A DNA stretch of 64,000 nt. Source: Candidatus Binatia bacterium (GTDB taxonomy: Bacteria > Desulfobacterota > Binatia > UBA12015). Where the stretch lies: positions 248,001-312,000 of the forward strand of contig DATCMB010000022.1 of NCBI GenBank assembly GCA_036563615.1, written 5' to 3'. Positions 18,259 through 26,007 of the stretch are shown in pieces; the stretch's first letter is position 1; each line of letters begins with the position of its first letter. A model generated the notes under the pieces. It had not been told where the DNA came from. It made no database searches and was given only the letters and a program-made list of their open reading frames with translations. The translations under genes were made by a program, and so were the position numbers.

Positions 18259-19088
18259 GCGTGGCACCACGTCTCGGACGTCTGTTCGCGCCCGACGGGC
18301 GCTGCTTCGATGTTGCGATTGACCACGGCGTGTTCAACGAGCCGACCTTCCTCGGCGGCATCGAGGACATGCCGGCGGCGATCCGGACCATCGTCGAGGC
18401 CAACCCCGACGCGATCCAGCTCACGCCCGGGCAGGCGCCGCTTCTGCAGAGCATTCCGGGCAAGCACAAGCCGGCGCTCGTCGCGCGCGTCGACGTGGCG
18501 AACGTCTACGGACCGAACCCGCCCGACGAGCTCTTCTGCAGCCTGATGGACGGCGGCGTCGAGCAGGCGGTGCGGCTCGACGCGGCTTGCGTGGTCGCGT
18601 TCCTGCTGCTGGTGCCGGGCGAGGTCGATCTGCACCGGCAGTGCGTCGAGAACCTCTGCCGGCTGAAGCCCGAGTGCGAGCGCTTCGGTATGCCGCTCAT
18701 GGTCGAGCCGATCGCGATGAAGCCCGACGGCAAGGGCGGCTTCGCCGTCGACGGCGACGTGACGCGCATCACGACGCTCGTCCGCCAGGCGGTCGAGCTC
18801 GGCGCCGACGTCATCAAGGCGGATCCCACGGACGACCTCGCGGACTTCCACCGCGTGGTGCGCGTCGCTGGCGGCAAGCCGGTTCTCGTGCGCGGCGGCG
18901 GCAAGGCGTCGGAGGAGGAGATCTTCGCGCGCACCGAGCAGGTCATGAAGCAGGGCGCCGCGGGAATCGTCTACGGGCGCAACGTGATCCAGCACGAGAA
19001 GCCGTCGGCGATCACGCGCGCCTTCATGGCGATCGTGCACGACGGCGCGAGCGCCGCGCAGGCGATGCGCATCCTGCGCGACGGCTGA
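18255..19088 (+). CDS. DeoC/LacD-family class I aldolase
   Basis: A 277-residue TIM-barrel protein resembling the DeoC/FbaB/LsrF family of Schiff-base aldolases and thiolases. It begins CFDVAIDHGVFNEPTFLGGIED and has MVEPIAM as a mid-barrel strand. ADVIKADPTDDLADFH supplies the likely Schiff-base lysine (as in the family's DxxK segments), and VLVRGGGKASEEEIF and GAAGIVYGRNVIQHEKP bind the phosphate. This pattern fits class I fructose-bisphosphate aldolases and 2-amino-3,7-dideoxy-threo-hept-6-ulosonate synthase-like enzymes equally well. The ATG overlaps the preceding stop (ATGA), implying coupling with the tandem glutaredoxin gene. The specific substrate is not visible. Confidence 0.78.
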   Translation: MSVAPRLGRLFAPDGRCFDVAIDHGVFNEPTFLGGIEDMPAAIRTIVEANPDAIQLTPGQAPLLQSIPGKHKPALVARVDVANVYGPNPPDELFCSLMDGGVEQAVRLDAACVVAFLLLVPGEVDLHRQCVENLCRLKPECERFGMPLMVEPIAMKPDGKGGFAVDGDVTRITTLVRQAVELGADVIKADPTDDLADFHRVVRVAGGKPVLVRGGGKASEEEIFARTEQVMKQGAAGIVYGRNVIQHEKPSAITRAFMAIVHDGASAAQAMRILRDG

Positions 19089-19104
19089 CGGCGCGCGCGC
19101 CGTC
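19087..19104. repeat. Perfect 18-bp GC palindrome between convergent genes
   Basis: A perfect palindrome of 18 bases overlaps the last base pair of the aldolase stop region and sits between convergent genes. It lacks a T-run, so it may aid RNA 3'-end formation or be chance in GC-rich DNA. Confidence 0.4.
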
Positions 19105-19122
19105 GGCACGAATCCGGCGGAA

Positions 19123-19905
19123 TCAGCGTCTGAACTTCGCGAACTCGGGCGGGCGCTTCTCCTCGAAGGCCTTGCGTCCCTCCTGACCTTCGGGGCTCCC
19201 GTAGTACAGCTCGAGCGCGGCGAAGCCGAGCTCGGTGTTGCCGTGGATGTGGTCGGTATCGGCGTTGAACGACGCCTTGGCGATCTTGAGCGCGGTCGGG
19301 CTCATCGCGTTGAGCTCGCGACACCACGCCTCGACCTCCTCGCGCAGACGATCCGCGGGAACGACCTTGTTCACGAGCCCCATCTCGAGCGCTTCCTGCG
19401 CGCCGTACTGACGGCACAGGAACCAGATCTCGCGCGCCTTCTTCTCGCCGACGACGCGCGCGAGGTACGCGGTGCCGAAGCCCGGGTCGACGCTGCCCAT
19501 CTTCGGTCCGACCTGGCCGAAGATCGCGCGGTCCGACGCGATCGTGAGGTCGCAGACGACGTGCAGCACGTGTCCGCCGCCGATCGCGTAGCCGTCGACC
19601 ATCGCGATCACCGGCTTCGGGATCGCGCGGATCACGCCGTGCAGGCCGGCGACGTCGAGCCCGATGCCGGGACGGTCGCCGTAGCCGTGCGGGCCGCGCT
19701 CCTTCTGGTCGCCGCCCGAGCAGAAGGTGTTGCCGGCGCCAGACAGGACGACGACGCCGACGCCGCGGTCGGCCCACGCCTTCTTGAAGGCGTCGATCAG
19801 CTCGTCGACCGTCTCGGGCCGAAACGCGTTGCGCCGCTGCGGCCGGTTGATCGTCACCCACGCGACCTGGTCGCGCACCTCGTAGAGAATGTCCTGATAG
19901 CTCAC
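19123..19905 (-). CDS. BadI/MenB-family crotonase: 2-ketocyclohexanecarboxyl-CoA hydrolase-like or dihydroxynaphthoyl-CoA synthase-like
   Basis: A 260-residue crotonase. TFCSGGDQKERG, DGYAIGGGHVLHVVCDLTIA, IFGQVGPKMGSVDPGFGTAYLARVV, EKKAREIWFLCRQYGAQEALEMGLVN and the C-terminus EKRPPEFAKFRR place it in the MenB/BadI subgroup. From memory, GSVDPG (137-142) and the SPTALKIAKASFN helix match BadI of Rhodopseudomonas, which opens the ring of 2-oxocyclohexanecarboxyl-CoA, while MenB usually has GSFDGG. No other men gene is present. GTG at 19905 is preferred: an AGGGAGA ribosome site lies five bases upstream and the length becomes exactly that of BadI; ATG 19944 would add 13 unmatched residues. It is divergent from ygfZ. 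Confidence 0.8.
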   Translation of the reverse strand: MSYQDILYEVRDQVAWVTINRPQRRNAFRPETVDELIDAFKKAWADRGVGVVVLSGAGNTFCSGGDQKERGPHGYGDRPGIGLDVAGLHGVIRAIPKPVIAMVDGYAIGGGHVLHVVCDLTIASDRAIFGQVGPKMGSVDPGFGTAYLARVVGEKKAREIWFLCRQYGAQEALEMGLVNKVVPADRLREEVEAWCRELNAMSPTALKIAKASFNADTDHIHGNTELGFAALELYYGSPEGQEGRKAFEEKRPPEFAKFRR

Positions 19906-19910
19906 GTTGC

Positions 19911-19917
19911 TCTCCCT
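19911..19917 (-). promoter_or_regulatory. Ribosome binding site deciding the start of the BadI-like gene
   Basis: AGGGAGA on the minus strand lies five bases before the GTG at 19905, whereas no comparable site precedes the upstream in-frame ATG at 19944. Confidence 0.6.
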
Positions 19918-19968
19918 GCGCGCAATCTGGCACGCTTCGCGCACCCTCTGCTACCGAGACGAGGAGCG

Positions 19969-20982
19969 ATGAGCACGCTCTCGATCCAGGACGTTGATCG
20001 GCTGCGCGACGACCTCGGCGCGCTGAGAGAGGGCGCGGCGCTGTCGCCGCTCGACGACCGCGCGCTGCTCGCGGCGCGCGGCGAGGATCGCACGAGCTTC
20101 CTGCAAGGCATGCTGTCGAACGACGTGGCGTCGCTCGCGGCGGGGCAGGGGACGTACGCGCTGCTGCTCACCGAGCAAGGGCGTCCGGTGGCGGACCTGC
20201 TCGTGCTGGCGCTCGCGGACGCGTTCTGGCTCGAGACCGACGCGCCGGCGCGCTCGCGCGTCCGCGAGGCGCTCGAGCGCTTCATCGTCGCGGACGACGT
20301 CGAGCTCGACGAGCTGGTCGCGCACGGCGTCGCGCTGCGCGGCCCGCGCGCGATCGAGGTGCTGGCGGGCGCGCTCCCGGCGCACGCGGACGCGCTGCGC
20401 GCGCTCGCCGAGTGCGCGCACCTCGAGGTCGAGCACGGTGGTGCGAAGCTGCGCGTCGCCCGTACTCGCGACATGGGCCTCGACGCGTTCCGCGTCTGGA
20501 CGTCGGACGCCGGCGCGCGCGACGCGCTCGCCGAGGCGCTCGTCGCACAAGGCGCACGCCGCGTCGGTGCGGACGCGCTCGAGGTGCAGCGCGTCGTCGC
20601 CGGCTGGGCGCGCGCCGACGTCGACTACGGCCCGCAGACGCTCGCCGCCGAGGTGCCGTGCTTCGCGCGCGCCGTATCCTACCGCAAGGGCTGCTACCTC
20701 GGGCAGGAGGTGATGGAGCGCGTCGCGGCGCGCGGGCACGTCAACTGGCTGCTGGTCCGCTTGACCGCGGACGCGTCCGCGTCGTTCTCTGGCAGTGCGA
20801 AGGTGAAGGACGGAGACGGCGAGGTCGGACGGGTGACCAGCGTCGTGCGGCTGCCGGACGGTGGCCTGGCGGCGCTGGCGCGCGTGCGCGCGGCGGTGGC
20901 CGAGACCGGACGTCGTCTCGCGGTCGAGGGCGACGCCGGCGACGTGCCGGTCGAGGTCGCGACCATTCCGGTGCAGACGTGA
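19969..20982 (+). CDS. ygfZ: YgfZ/GcvT-family folate-binding Fe-S protein maturation factor
   Basis: A 337-residue protein with the GcvT-like fold. DRTSFLQGMLSNDVASLAAGQGTYALLLTEQGRPVADLLV is the typical N-terminal region. The signature KGCYLGQE near residue 240 is diagnostic of YgfZ, and its cysteine is required for function in E. coli. YgfZ binds tetrahydrofolate and helps repair or assemble certain iron-sulfur proteins such as MiaB. ATG at 19969 is preceded by GAGGAG; the same frame is open far upstream but antisense to the BadI-like gene. It shares a short divergent gap (19906-19968) with that gene. The next gene, a tiny iron-binding desulforedoxin-like protein, follows after 54 bases. 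Confidence 0.9.
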   Translation: MSTLSIQDVDRLRDDLGALREGAALSPLDDRALLAARGEDRTSFLQGMLSNDVASLAAGQGTYALLLTEQGRPVADLLVLALADAFWLETDAPARSRVREALERFIVADDVELDELVAHGVALRGPRAIEVLAGALPAHADALRALAECAHLEVEHGGAKLRVARTRDMGLDAFRVWTSDAGARDALAEALVAQGARRVGADALEVQRVVAGWARADVDYGPQTLAAEVPCFARAVSYRKGCYLGQEVMERVAARGHVNWLLVRLTADASASFSGSAKVKDGDGEVGRVTSVVRLPDGGLAALARVRAAVAETGRRLAVEGDAGDVPVEVATIPVQT

Positions 20983-21036
20983 GCGGGACGATCCGTCCCG
21001 TTTGAGATTGACGATCGACGATCGGGAGGCAGAACG

Positions 21037-21180
21037 ATGGCCAACACGCTGGGCAAGCGCTACCTGTGCGAGAGCTGCGGCACCGAAGCGCTCTGCAACA
21101 AGTCGGGCAGCGGGAGCATCTCGTGCTGCGGCACCGAGATGAAGCTCAAGGAAGCGAAGCCGCTGCCGTCGTCCGACTGA
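21037..21180 (+). CDS. Desulforedoxin-like small iron protein
   Basis: A 47-residue protein, GKRYLCESCGTEALCNK then SISCCGTEMKLKE. The CxxC...CC spacing matches desulforedoxin and the N-terminal domain of desulfoferrodoxin, which bind one iron through four cysteines, usually as a homodimer. Stand-alone copies may act in electron transfer or oxidative stress, or be iron chaperones. A GGGAGG ribosome site precedes the ATG. A second, shorter paralogue lies at 25848-25967. An extra Cys (CNK) is not part of the usual motif. The amidohydrolase frame overlaps its 3' end. Confidence 0.8.
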   Translation: MANTLGKRYLCESCGTEALCNKSGSGSISCCGTEMKLKEAKPLPSSD

Positions 21181-22736
21181 GCGACGTCCTGGTCGTCGGA
21201 CGGCCGCTCGCGCCGGATGCGCGTGGCGCGCTGCGCGCGGCCGAGCCGGTGCTGCTGCGCGTCGCGCAGGGACGCGTCGCGTCCTGCACGCCGCTCGCGG
21301 CGCTGCCGGCGGACCGCCGCGCTCCGGCGGACGCGCTCGGCGACCCCGACGCGCTGCTGCTGCCCGCGCTGAGCGACGCGCACGTGCACCTGGTCGCGTG
21401 CGCGGCGGAGCGCGAGGCGCTCGATCTCACGCGCCCGCGGCCGGCGACGATCGCGGAGCTGCTCACGCGCCTCGTCGACGCCGCGCGCGGCGCGTCGCCG
21501 AGCAGGTGGCTGCGTGCGACCGGCTACGACGAGGCCTGGCTCGCCGAGCATCGCCACCCGACGCGCGCCGAGCTCGACGTCGCGGTGCCGGACGTGCCGC
21601 TGCGCGTCCGCCACGCGACGCGGCACGCTTCGCTGCTCAACTCTCTCGCCCTTCGTCGCGTCGAGCAGCAGCTCGGGCCGCTCGGCGCGGCGCACGTCGC
21701 GAATGCTCCCGACGGCGCGCCGCTCGCCGTCGTCTACGGGCTCGAGCCGGAGATCACGCGCGTCGTCGGACCGCTCGGCGAAGAGGGGATCCTGCGCGGG
21801 CTGCGCGCCGTCGGCGCGGAGCTCTCGCGCCACGGCGTCGTGCACGTCGACGAGGTGACGGCGAGCAACGACGCCGCGCGCGTCGCGCTGCTCGCGCGCG
21901 CGGTCGAGAGCGGCGCGCTGCCGCAGCGCGTTCGCGCCTACGTGCGCGACGCGGACGAGGTCGCGGCGGCGCGCGAGGCGGCGGCGGGACGCGTCGAGAT
22001 CGCGGGCGTCAAGCTGCTCGCGCGTGCGGAGGAGGAGGCGAGGGCGCCCGCGTTTCGCGACGCCGTCGCGCGCGCGCGGCGGCTCGGTCTGGCGGTCGCG
22101 GTGCACGCGGTGGAGGCGGACGTCGTCGCCGCGGTGCTCGACGCGCTCGCCGCGGCGCCGCCGCGCAGCAGCGCTGCGACGAGGCCGCGCGCCATCGCTG
22201 CAACGCCGCTGCGCACCGCCGCCGCAGTGCCGCCGCGCTCGACGCTCGAGCCCGATCGCATCGAGCACGCGTCGCTCTGTCCGCCCGAGCTCGTGACGCG
22301 GCTCGCGTCGGCGGGCGTCGCGGTCGTCACGCAGCCGGCGTTTCTCGCCGCGCGCGGCGACAAGTACCGGCGCGAGGTCGAGGAGCCGCTCTGGCCCTGG
22401 CTCTATCCGCTCGCGACGCTGCGCAAGGCCGGTGCGCACGTCGTCGCGGGCAGCGACGCTCCGGTCGTGCCGCTCGATCCGCGCCTCGGCCTCGACGCCG
22501 CGGTCGAGCGTCGCGCGGGCGACGTCGTGCTGGCGCCCGAGGAGAGGCTCGATCCGGCTTCGGCGCTCGAGCTGTTCACCTCTTCGGCGGCGCGGCTGCG
22601 CGGCGAAGCGGCAGCGCCGCCGTGGACGCCTGGAGCGCCGTGCGATCTGCTGGTCGCGGACGCGTGGTCGCCGCGCGACGGCTTCGCGTCGCTTCGGGTG
22701 CGCGCGACGCTGCGCGCCGGACGGTGCATCGCATGA
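21123..22736 (+). CDS. YtcJ-like metal-dependent amidohydrolase
   Basis: About 537 residues of the amidohydrolase superfamily TIM barrel. ALLLPALSDAHVHLVA holds the HxH metal motif after the N-terminal beta-sandwich. HAVEAD, RIEHASLCPPEL and VAGSDAPVVPLDPRLGL hold the later metal-binding histidines and the catalytic aspartate. This matches the YtcJ/DUF-type subgroup acting on N-acyl or lactam bonds; the substrate is unknown. An Ala/Pro/Arg-rich insertion of about 28 residues (around bases 22158-22243) lies before the IEHAS strand. The start is uncertain: GTG at 21123 overlaps the desulforedoxin-like gene, and a CTG at 21177 overlaps its stop. The stop overlaps the next start as ATGA. Confidence 0.78.
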   Translation: MLRHRDEAQGSEAAAVVRLSDVLVVGRPLAPDARGALRAAEPVLLRVAQGRVASCTPLAALPADRRAPADALGDPDALLLPALSDAHVHLVACAAEREALDLTRPRPATIAELLTRLVDAARGASPSRWLRATGYDEAWLAEHRHPTRAELDVAVPDVPLRVRHATRHASLLNSLALRRVEQQLGPLGAAHVANAPDGAPLAVVYGLEPEITRVVGPLGEEGILRGLRAVGAELSRHGVVHVDEVTASNDAARVALLARAVESGALPQRVRAYVRDADEVAAAREAAAGRVEIAGVKLLARAEEEARAPAFRDAVARARRLGLAVAVHAVEADVVAAVLDALAAAPPRSSAATRPRAIAATPLRTAAAVPPRSTLEPDRIEHASLCPPELVTRLASAGVAVVTQPAFLAARGDKYRREVEEPLWPWLYPLATLRKAGAHVVAGSDAPVVPLDPRLGLDAAVERRAGDVVLAPEERLDPASALELFTSSAARLRGEAAAPPWTPGAPCDLLVADAWSPRDGFASLRVRATLRAGRCIA

Positions 22737-23464
22737 GCGAGGCCCGCCGTCCCGCGACGCGCCTCGAGCGCGAGGACCGCATCGTCACCTTGACGCTCGA
22801 CCGCCCGGAGACGCTCAACGCGTACGACAAGACGATGCGCGACGAGATCTTCGCGACGCTCGAGTGGCTGCACCGCGAGCCCGAGGTCAGCGTGCTCGTC
22901 GTGCGCGGCGAGGGACGCGCGTTCTCGACCGGCGGCGACCTGAACGAGTTCGGCACCGCGCCGTCGCCGGTGCGCGCGCGCGAGGTGCGTCAGGTGCGCG
23001 ACGTGTGGCGCCTGTGGTCGACGCTGCCGTGCGTGTCGCTTGCCGCCGTGCACGGCTACGCGGTCGGCGGTGGGCTCGAGATGGCGCTGCTGTGCGACTT
23101 CCTCGTCTGCACGACGGACGCGCGCTTCGCGCTGCCGGAGACCGGGCTCGGGCTGATCCCGGGCGTCGGAGGGACGCAGACGCTGCCGCGCGCGATCGGA
23201 CTTTCGCGCGCCGCGAGCGTGCTGCTCGCGGGCGAGTGGATCGACGGACGCGAGGCGGCGCGGATCGGGCTCGCGCTCGAGGCCGTCCCGCCGTCGCGCC
23301 TGCTCACGACCGCGCGCAGGCTCGCCCGTCGCCTCGCGAGCGCCGACCCGCGGCTGCTGCGCGCGGCGAAGCAGTGCGTCAGACGCGGCATCGATCTGCC
23401 GCTCGCGGACGGCCTGCGGCTTGAGCGTCGCATCGGCTCCGCGATAGGACCGCGGGAGCAATGA
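22733..23464 (+). CDS. Enoyl-CoA hydratase/isomerase family protein
   Basis: A 243-residue crotonase with an intact active site. RAFSTGGDLNEF and HGYAVGGGLEMALLCD form the oxyanion hole and first catalytic Glu, and ARFALPETGLGLIPGVGGTQTLPRAIG carries the second Glu in LPETG. Such proteins hydrate enoyl-CoA or isomerise double bonds in beta-oxidation and related pathways. It is coupled by ATGA overlaps to the amidohydrolase upstream and the acyl-CoA ligase downstream (23461-23464), so the three form an operon for activation and oxidation of an organic acid. It is slightly shorter at the C-terminus than typical (about 260), ending soon after LADGLRLERR. Confidence 0.88.
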   Translation: MSEARRPATRLEREDRIVTLTLDRPETLNAYDKTMRDEIFATLEWLHREPEVSVLVVRGEGRAFSTGGDLNEFGTAPSPVRAREVRQVRDVWRLWSTLPCVSLAAVHGYAVGGGLEMALLCDFLVCTTDARFALPETGLGLIPGVGGTQTLPRAIGLSRAASVLLAGEWIDGREAARIGLALEAVPPSRLLTTARRLARRLASADPRLLRAAKQCVRRGIDLPLADGLRLERRIGSAIGPREQ

Positions 23465-25014
23465 ACACCGCCAACTTTCTTTCGATCCCCGCCTCGATGT
23501 TCGGCGACCAGGAGATCCTGGTCTACGGCGAGCATCGTGCGACCTATGCCGAGACGCTGTCGCGCGTGCGGCGCCTCGCGCGCGCGCTCGCCGCGCGCGG
23601 CGTCGGGCGCGGCTCGAACGTCGCCGTGCTCGCGACCAACTCGCACCGCTACGTCGAGTGCTACTACGCGACCGCGACGACCGGCGCGACCTTCGTGCCG
23701 CTCAACTACCGCGCGAAGCTGCACGAGCTCGAGCACATGATCGGCAAGGCGGCGCCGCGCGTGCTGGTCTACGGCGAGCGCTACGCGCCGCTGCTCGACC
23801 AGCTGCGCGACAAGCTGCCGGGCGACATGCAGCGCGTCTCGATCGATGGCGAGGGCGGGGACACCGTCGAGTCGCTGATCGCGAGCGCCGACGAGGACAT
23901 CGAGGACGCGGACGTCGAGGAGTCCGACACCTCGGTGCTGATGTACACGAGCGGGACGACGTCGCTGCCGAAGGGCGTGATGCTGAGCTTCGGCGACTTC
24001 ACGGCGTACGTCGTCGGCACCGTCGAGATGGCGGACGGCGAGCCGCGCGGCACCGCGCTGCTGTGCGTGCCGCTCTACCACATCGCCGGCGCGACCAACA
24101 TCATGACCTCGATCTGGACCGGCCGGAAGCTCGTGCTGCTGAGCCAGTTCGACGCCGGCGAGTGGCTCGCGACGGTCGAGCGCGAGCGCGTCACGCACGC
24201 GTTCGTCGTGCCGACGATGCTGAAGCAGATCCTCGACCACCCGCGCTTCGCGAGCACCGATCTCTCGAGCATGACGAACCTGTCCTACGGCGGCGCGCCG
24301 ATGCCGTTCCCGGTGATCCGCCGCGCGCTCGAGGCGTTTCCCAAGACGTGCGGCTTCGTGAACGCCTTCGGTCAGACGGAGACCACGTCGACGCTCACCG
24401 TGCTCGGACCCGAGGACCACAAGCTCACCGGCGATCCCGCCGCGGACGAGGTCGTGCTGCGTCGTCTGCACTCGATCGGCCGTCCGCTGCCCGACGTCGA
24501 GATCAAGGTGGTCGACGAGGCCGGCAACGAGCTGCCGCCGGGCGAGACCGGCGAGATCCTGGTGCGCACGCCGCGCGTCATGAAGGGCTACGCGGGCGAC
24601 GTCGAGGGCGGCGCGCGCATGGAGCCGGACGGCTTCCTGCACACGCGCGACCTCGGCTACGTCGACGACGACGGCTACGTGTTCCTGGTCGGCCGCAAGG
24701 ACGACATGATCATCCGCGGCGGCGAGAACATCGCGCCGGCCGAGGTCGAGTCGATCCTGCAGGGACATCCCGCGGTGGAGGAGGTCGCGGTGCTCGGCCT
24801 GCCGAGCGTCGAGTGGGGGCAGATCGTGGCGGCGGCGGTCGTCCTGCGTCCCGGCGCCAGCGCGACCCCCGAGGAGCTCTCCGAGTACTGCCGACAGCGG
24901 CTCGCGAGCTTCAAGAAGCCCGAGGTGATCAAGATCGTCGATCAGCTGCCGCGCAATCCGCTCGGCAAGATCCTGCGCAAGGACCTCCGCGAGCAGCTCG
25001 CCGCGGAGCGCTGA
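23461..25014 (+). CDS. Acyl-CoA ligase (AMP-forming, FadD-like)
   Basis: A 517-residue ANL-superfamily enzyme that activates a carboxylic acid with ATP and CoA. The P-loop YTSGTTSLPKG is near residue 161. CVPLYHIAGATNIMT, NLSYGGAPMPFPVI and NAFGQTETTSTLTVLG line the acyl and AMP pockets. TRDLGYVDDDGYVFLVGRKDDMIIRGGENIAPAEVE is the hinge and C-terminal domain, and Lys in NPLGKILRKDLRE is the catalytic lysine of adenylation. Chain-length or aromatic specificity cannot be read from these motifs. The start overlaps the previous stop and the stop overlaps the next start (TGATG at 25012-25016). Neighbouring crotonases suggest beta-oxidation-like degradation of the product. Confidence 0.92.
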   Translation: MNTANFLSIPASMFGDQEILVYGEHRATYAETLSRVRRLARALAARGVGRGSNVAVLATNSHRYVECYYATATTGATFVPLNYRAKLHELEHMIGKAAPRVLVYGERYAPLLDQLRDKLPGDMQRVSIDGEGGDTVESLIASADEDIEDADVEESDTSVLMYTSGTTSLPKGVMLSFGDFTAYVVGTVEMADGEPRGTALLCVPLYHIAGATNIMTSIWTGRKLVLLSQFDAGEWLATVERERVTHAFVVPTMLKQILDHPRFASTDLSSMTNLSYGGAPMPFPVIRRALEAFPKTCGFVNAFGQTETTSTLTVLGPEDHKLTGDPAADEVVLRRLHSIGRPLPDVEIKVVDEAGNELPPGETGEILVRTPRVMKGYAGDVEGGARMEPDGFLHTRDLGYVDDDGYVFLVGRKDDMIIRGGENIAPAEVESILQGHPAVEEVAVLGLPSVEWGQIVAAAVVLRPGASATPEELSEYCRQRLASFKKPEVIKIVDQLPRNPLGKILRKDLREQLAAER

Positions 25015-25778
25015 TGGCGCGTCCCGCGCGGCGCACCGTGCAGGACGCGGTCGAGGTCGCGCGCGACGGCGGCGTCTGCACGATCACGCTGCTCGGCGGC
25101 GCCGCCGGACCATGCTTGACGGCCGAGCTGCACGCGGAGCTCGCGGCGGCCGCGGCGGAGATCGACCTCGACGAGGACGTGCGCGTCGTCGTCCTGCGCT
25201 CGCGCGGTGCGGCGTTCTGTCGTCCGGCGGAGGTCGAGCCATCGCCGCGAGCGGCGGACGCGGTCGCGGCGGTCGCGGCGCTGCGCGTGCCGGTGATTTG
25301 CCTCGTGCAGGGCGACGCGCTCGACGTCGGCTTCGAGCTCGCGCTGGCCTGCGATCTGCGCCTCGCGGCGCCGCGCGCACGTTTTGGCTTGACGCAGATC
25401 GCGCGCGGCGCGCTGCCGCGGCACGGCGGGACGCAGCGGCTGCCGCGCGTCGTCGGCGCGGCGCGGGCGCTGCACATGCTGCTGCTCGGCGAGACCGTGC
25501 GCGCGACGCGCGCGCTCCGACTCGGGCTCGTGCACCGCGTGGTCGCTGCGCGAAGTCTCTTCGCCGAGGGCGCGCGCCTCGCGGCGCAGCTCGCCGAGCG
25601 CGCGCCGATCGCGCAGCGGCTCGCCAAGGAAGCCATGCTCGCCGCCTTCGACCTGCCGCTCGCCGAGGGGCTGCGGCTCGAGGGCGACCTCTACGTGCTG
25701 CTGCAGTCGACCCGCGACCGCGACGAGGGGATCGCGAGCTTTCGCGAGAAGCGCCGGCCGCGCTTCGCGAACCGCTGA
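25014..25778 (+). CDS. Divergent crotonase-fold protein with altered active site
   Basis: A 254-residue crotonase homologue. LALACDLRLAAPRARFGLTQIARGALPRHGGTQRLPRVVG follows the family closely, and the C-terminus ends REKRRPRFANR as in enoyl-CoA hydratases. However, the second catalytic Glu position reads Gln128 (FGLTQI instead of xxPEx), the oxyanion motif GGG is replaced by LDVGFELA, and the FxSGxD segment reads FCRPAEV. The first Glu (Glu108) remains. I infer an altered reaction (for example isomerase, hydrolase or a binding partner) rather than normal hydration. It is the last gene coupled to the acyl-CoA ligase. Only 69 bases separate it from the second desulforedoxin-like gene. Confidence 0.8.
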   Translation: MARPARRTVQDAVEVARDGGVCTITLLGGAAGPCLTAELHAELAAAAAEIDLDEDVRVVVLRSRGAAFCRPAEVEPSPRAADAVAAVAALRVPVICLVQGDALDVGFELALACDLRLAAPRARFGLTQIARGALPRHGGTQRLPRVVGAARALHMLLLGETVRATRALRLGLVHRVVAARSLFAEGARLAAQLAERAPIAQRLAKEAMLAAFDLPLAEGLRLEGDLYVLLQSTRDRDEGIASFREKRRPRFANR

Positions 25779-25847
25779 GGCGTGCGGCGCTTGCGCGTCG
25801 CGCCTCGTCCGGCAAAAGAGATCGCCACAACCGTTCGAGGAGATTCC

Positions 25848-25967
25848 ATGCCCAGCCAGCTCGGAAAGATCTACGTCTGCACGCAGTGCGGCGCGCAGTT
25901 CATCGTCACCAAGGCGGGGAGCGGCGACCTGACGTGCTGCGGCAAGCCGATGGAGCAGAAGAAGTAG
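25848..25967 (+). CDS. Desulforedoxin-like small iron protein, second copy
   Basis: A 39-residue protein, SQLGKIYVCTQCGAQFIV then GDLTCCGKPMEQKK, with the CxxC...CC iron-binding pattern of desulforedoxin and of the N-terminal domain of superoxide reductase. It is close to family length and more canonical than the copy at 21037. A CGAGGAGA ribosome site precedes the ATG. The upstream in-frame start at 25782 would add 22 unrelated residues. Its likely role is one-electron transfer or iron handling; no superoxide reductase or rubredoxin oxidoreductase is beside it. Confidence 0.85.
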   Translation: MPSQLGKIYVCTQCGAQFIVTKAGSGDLTCCGKPMEQKK

Positions 25968-26007
25968 CGCTTGCCCGCGGCCGGGGCGTCGCCCGGCAGC
26001 TCGTGCG

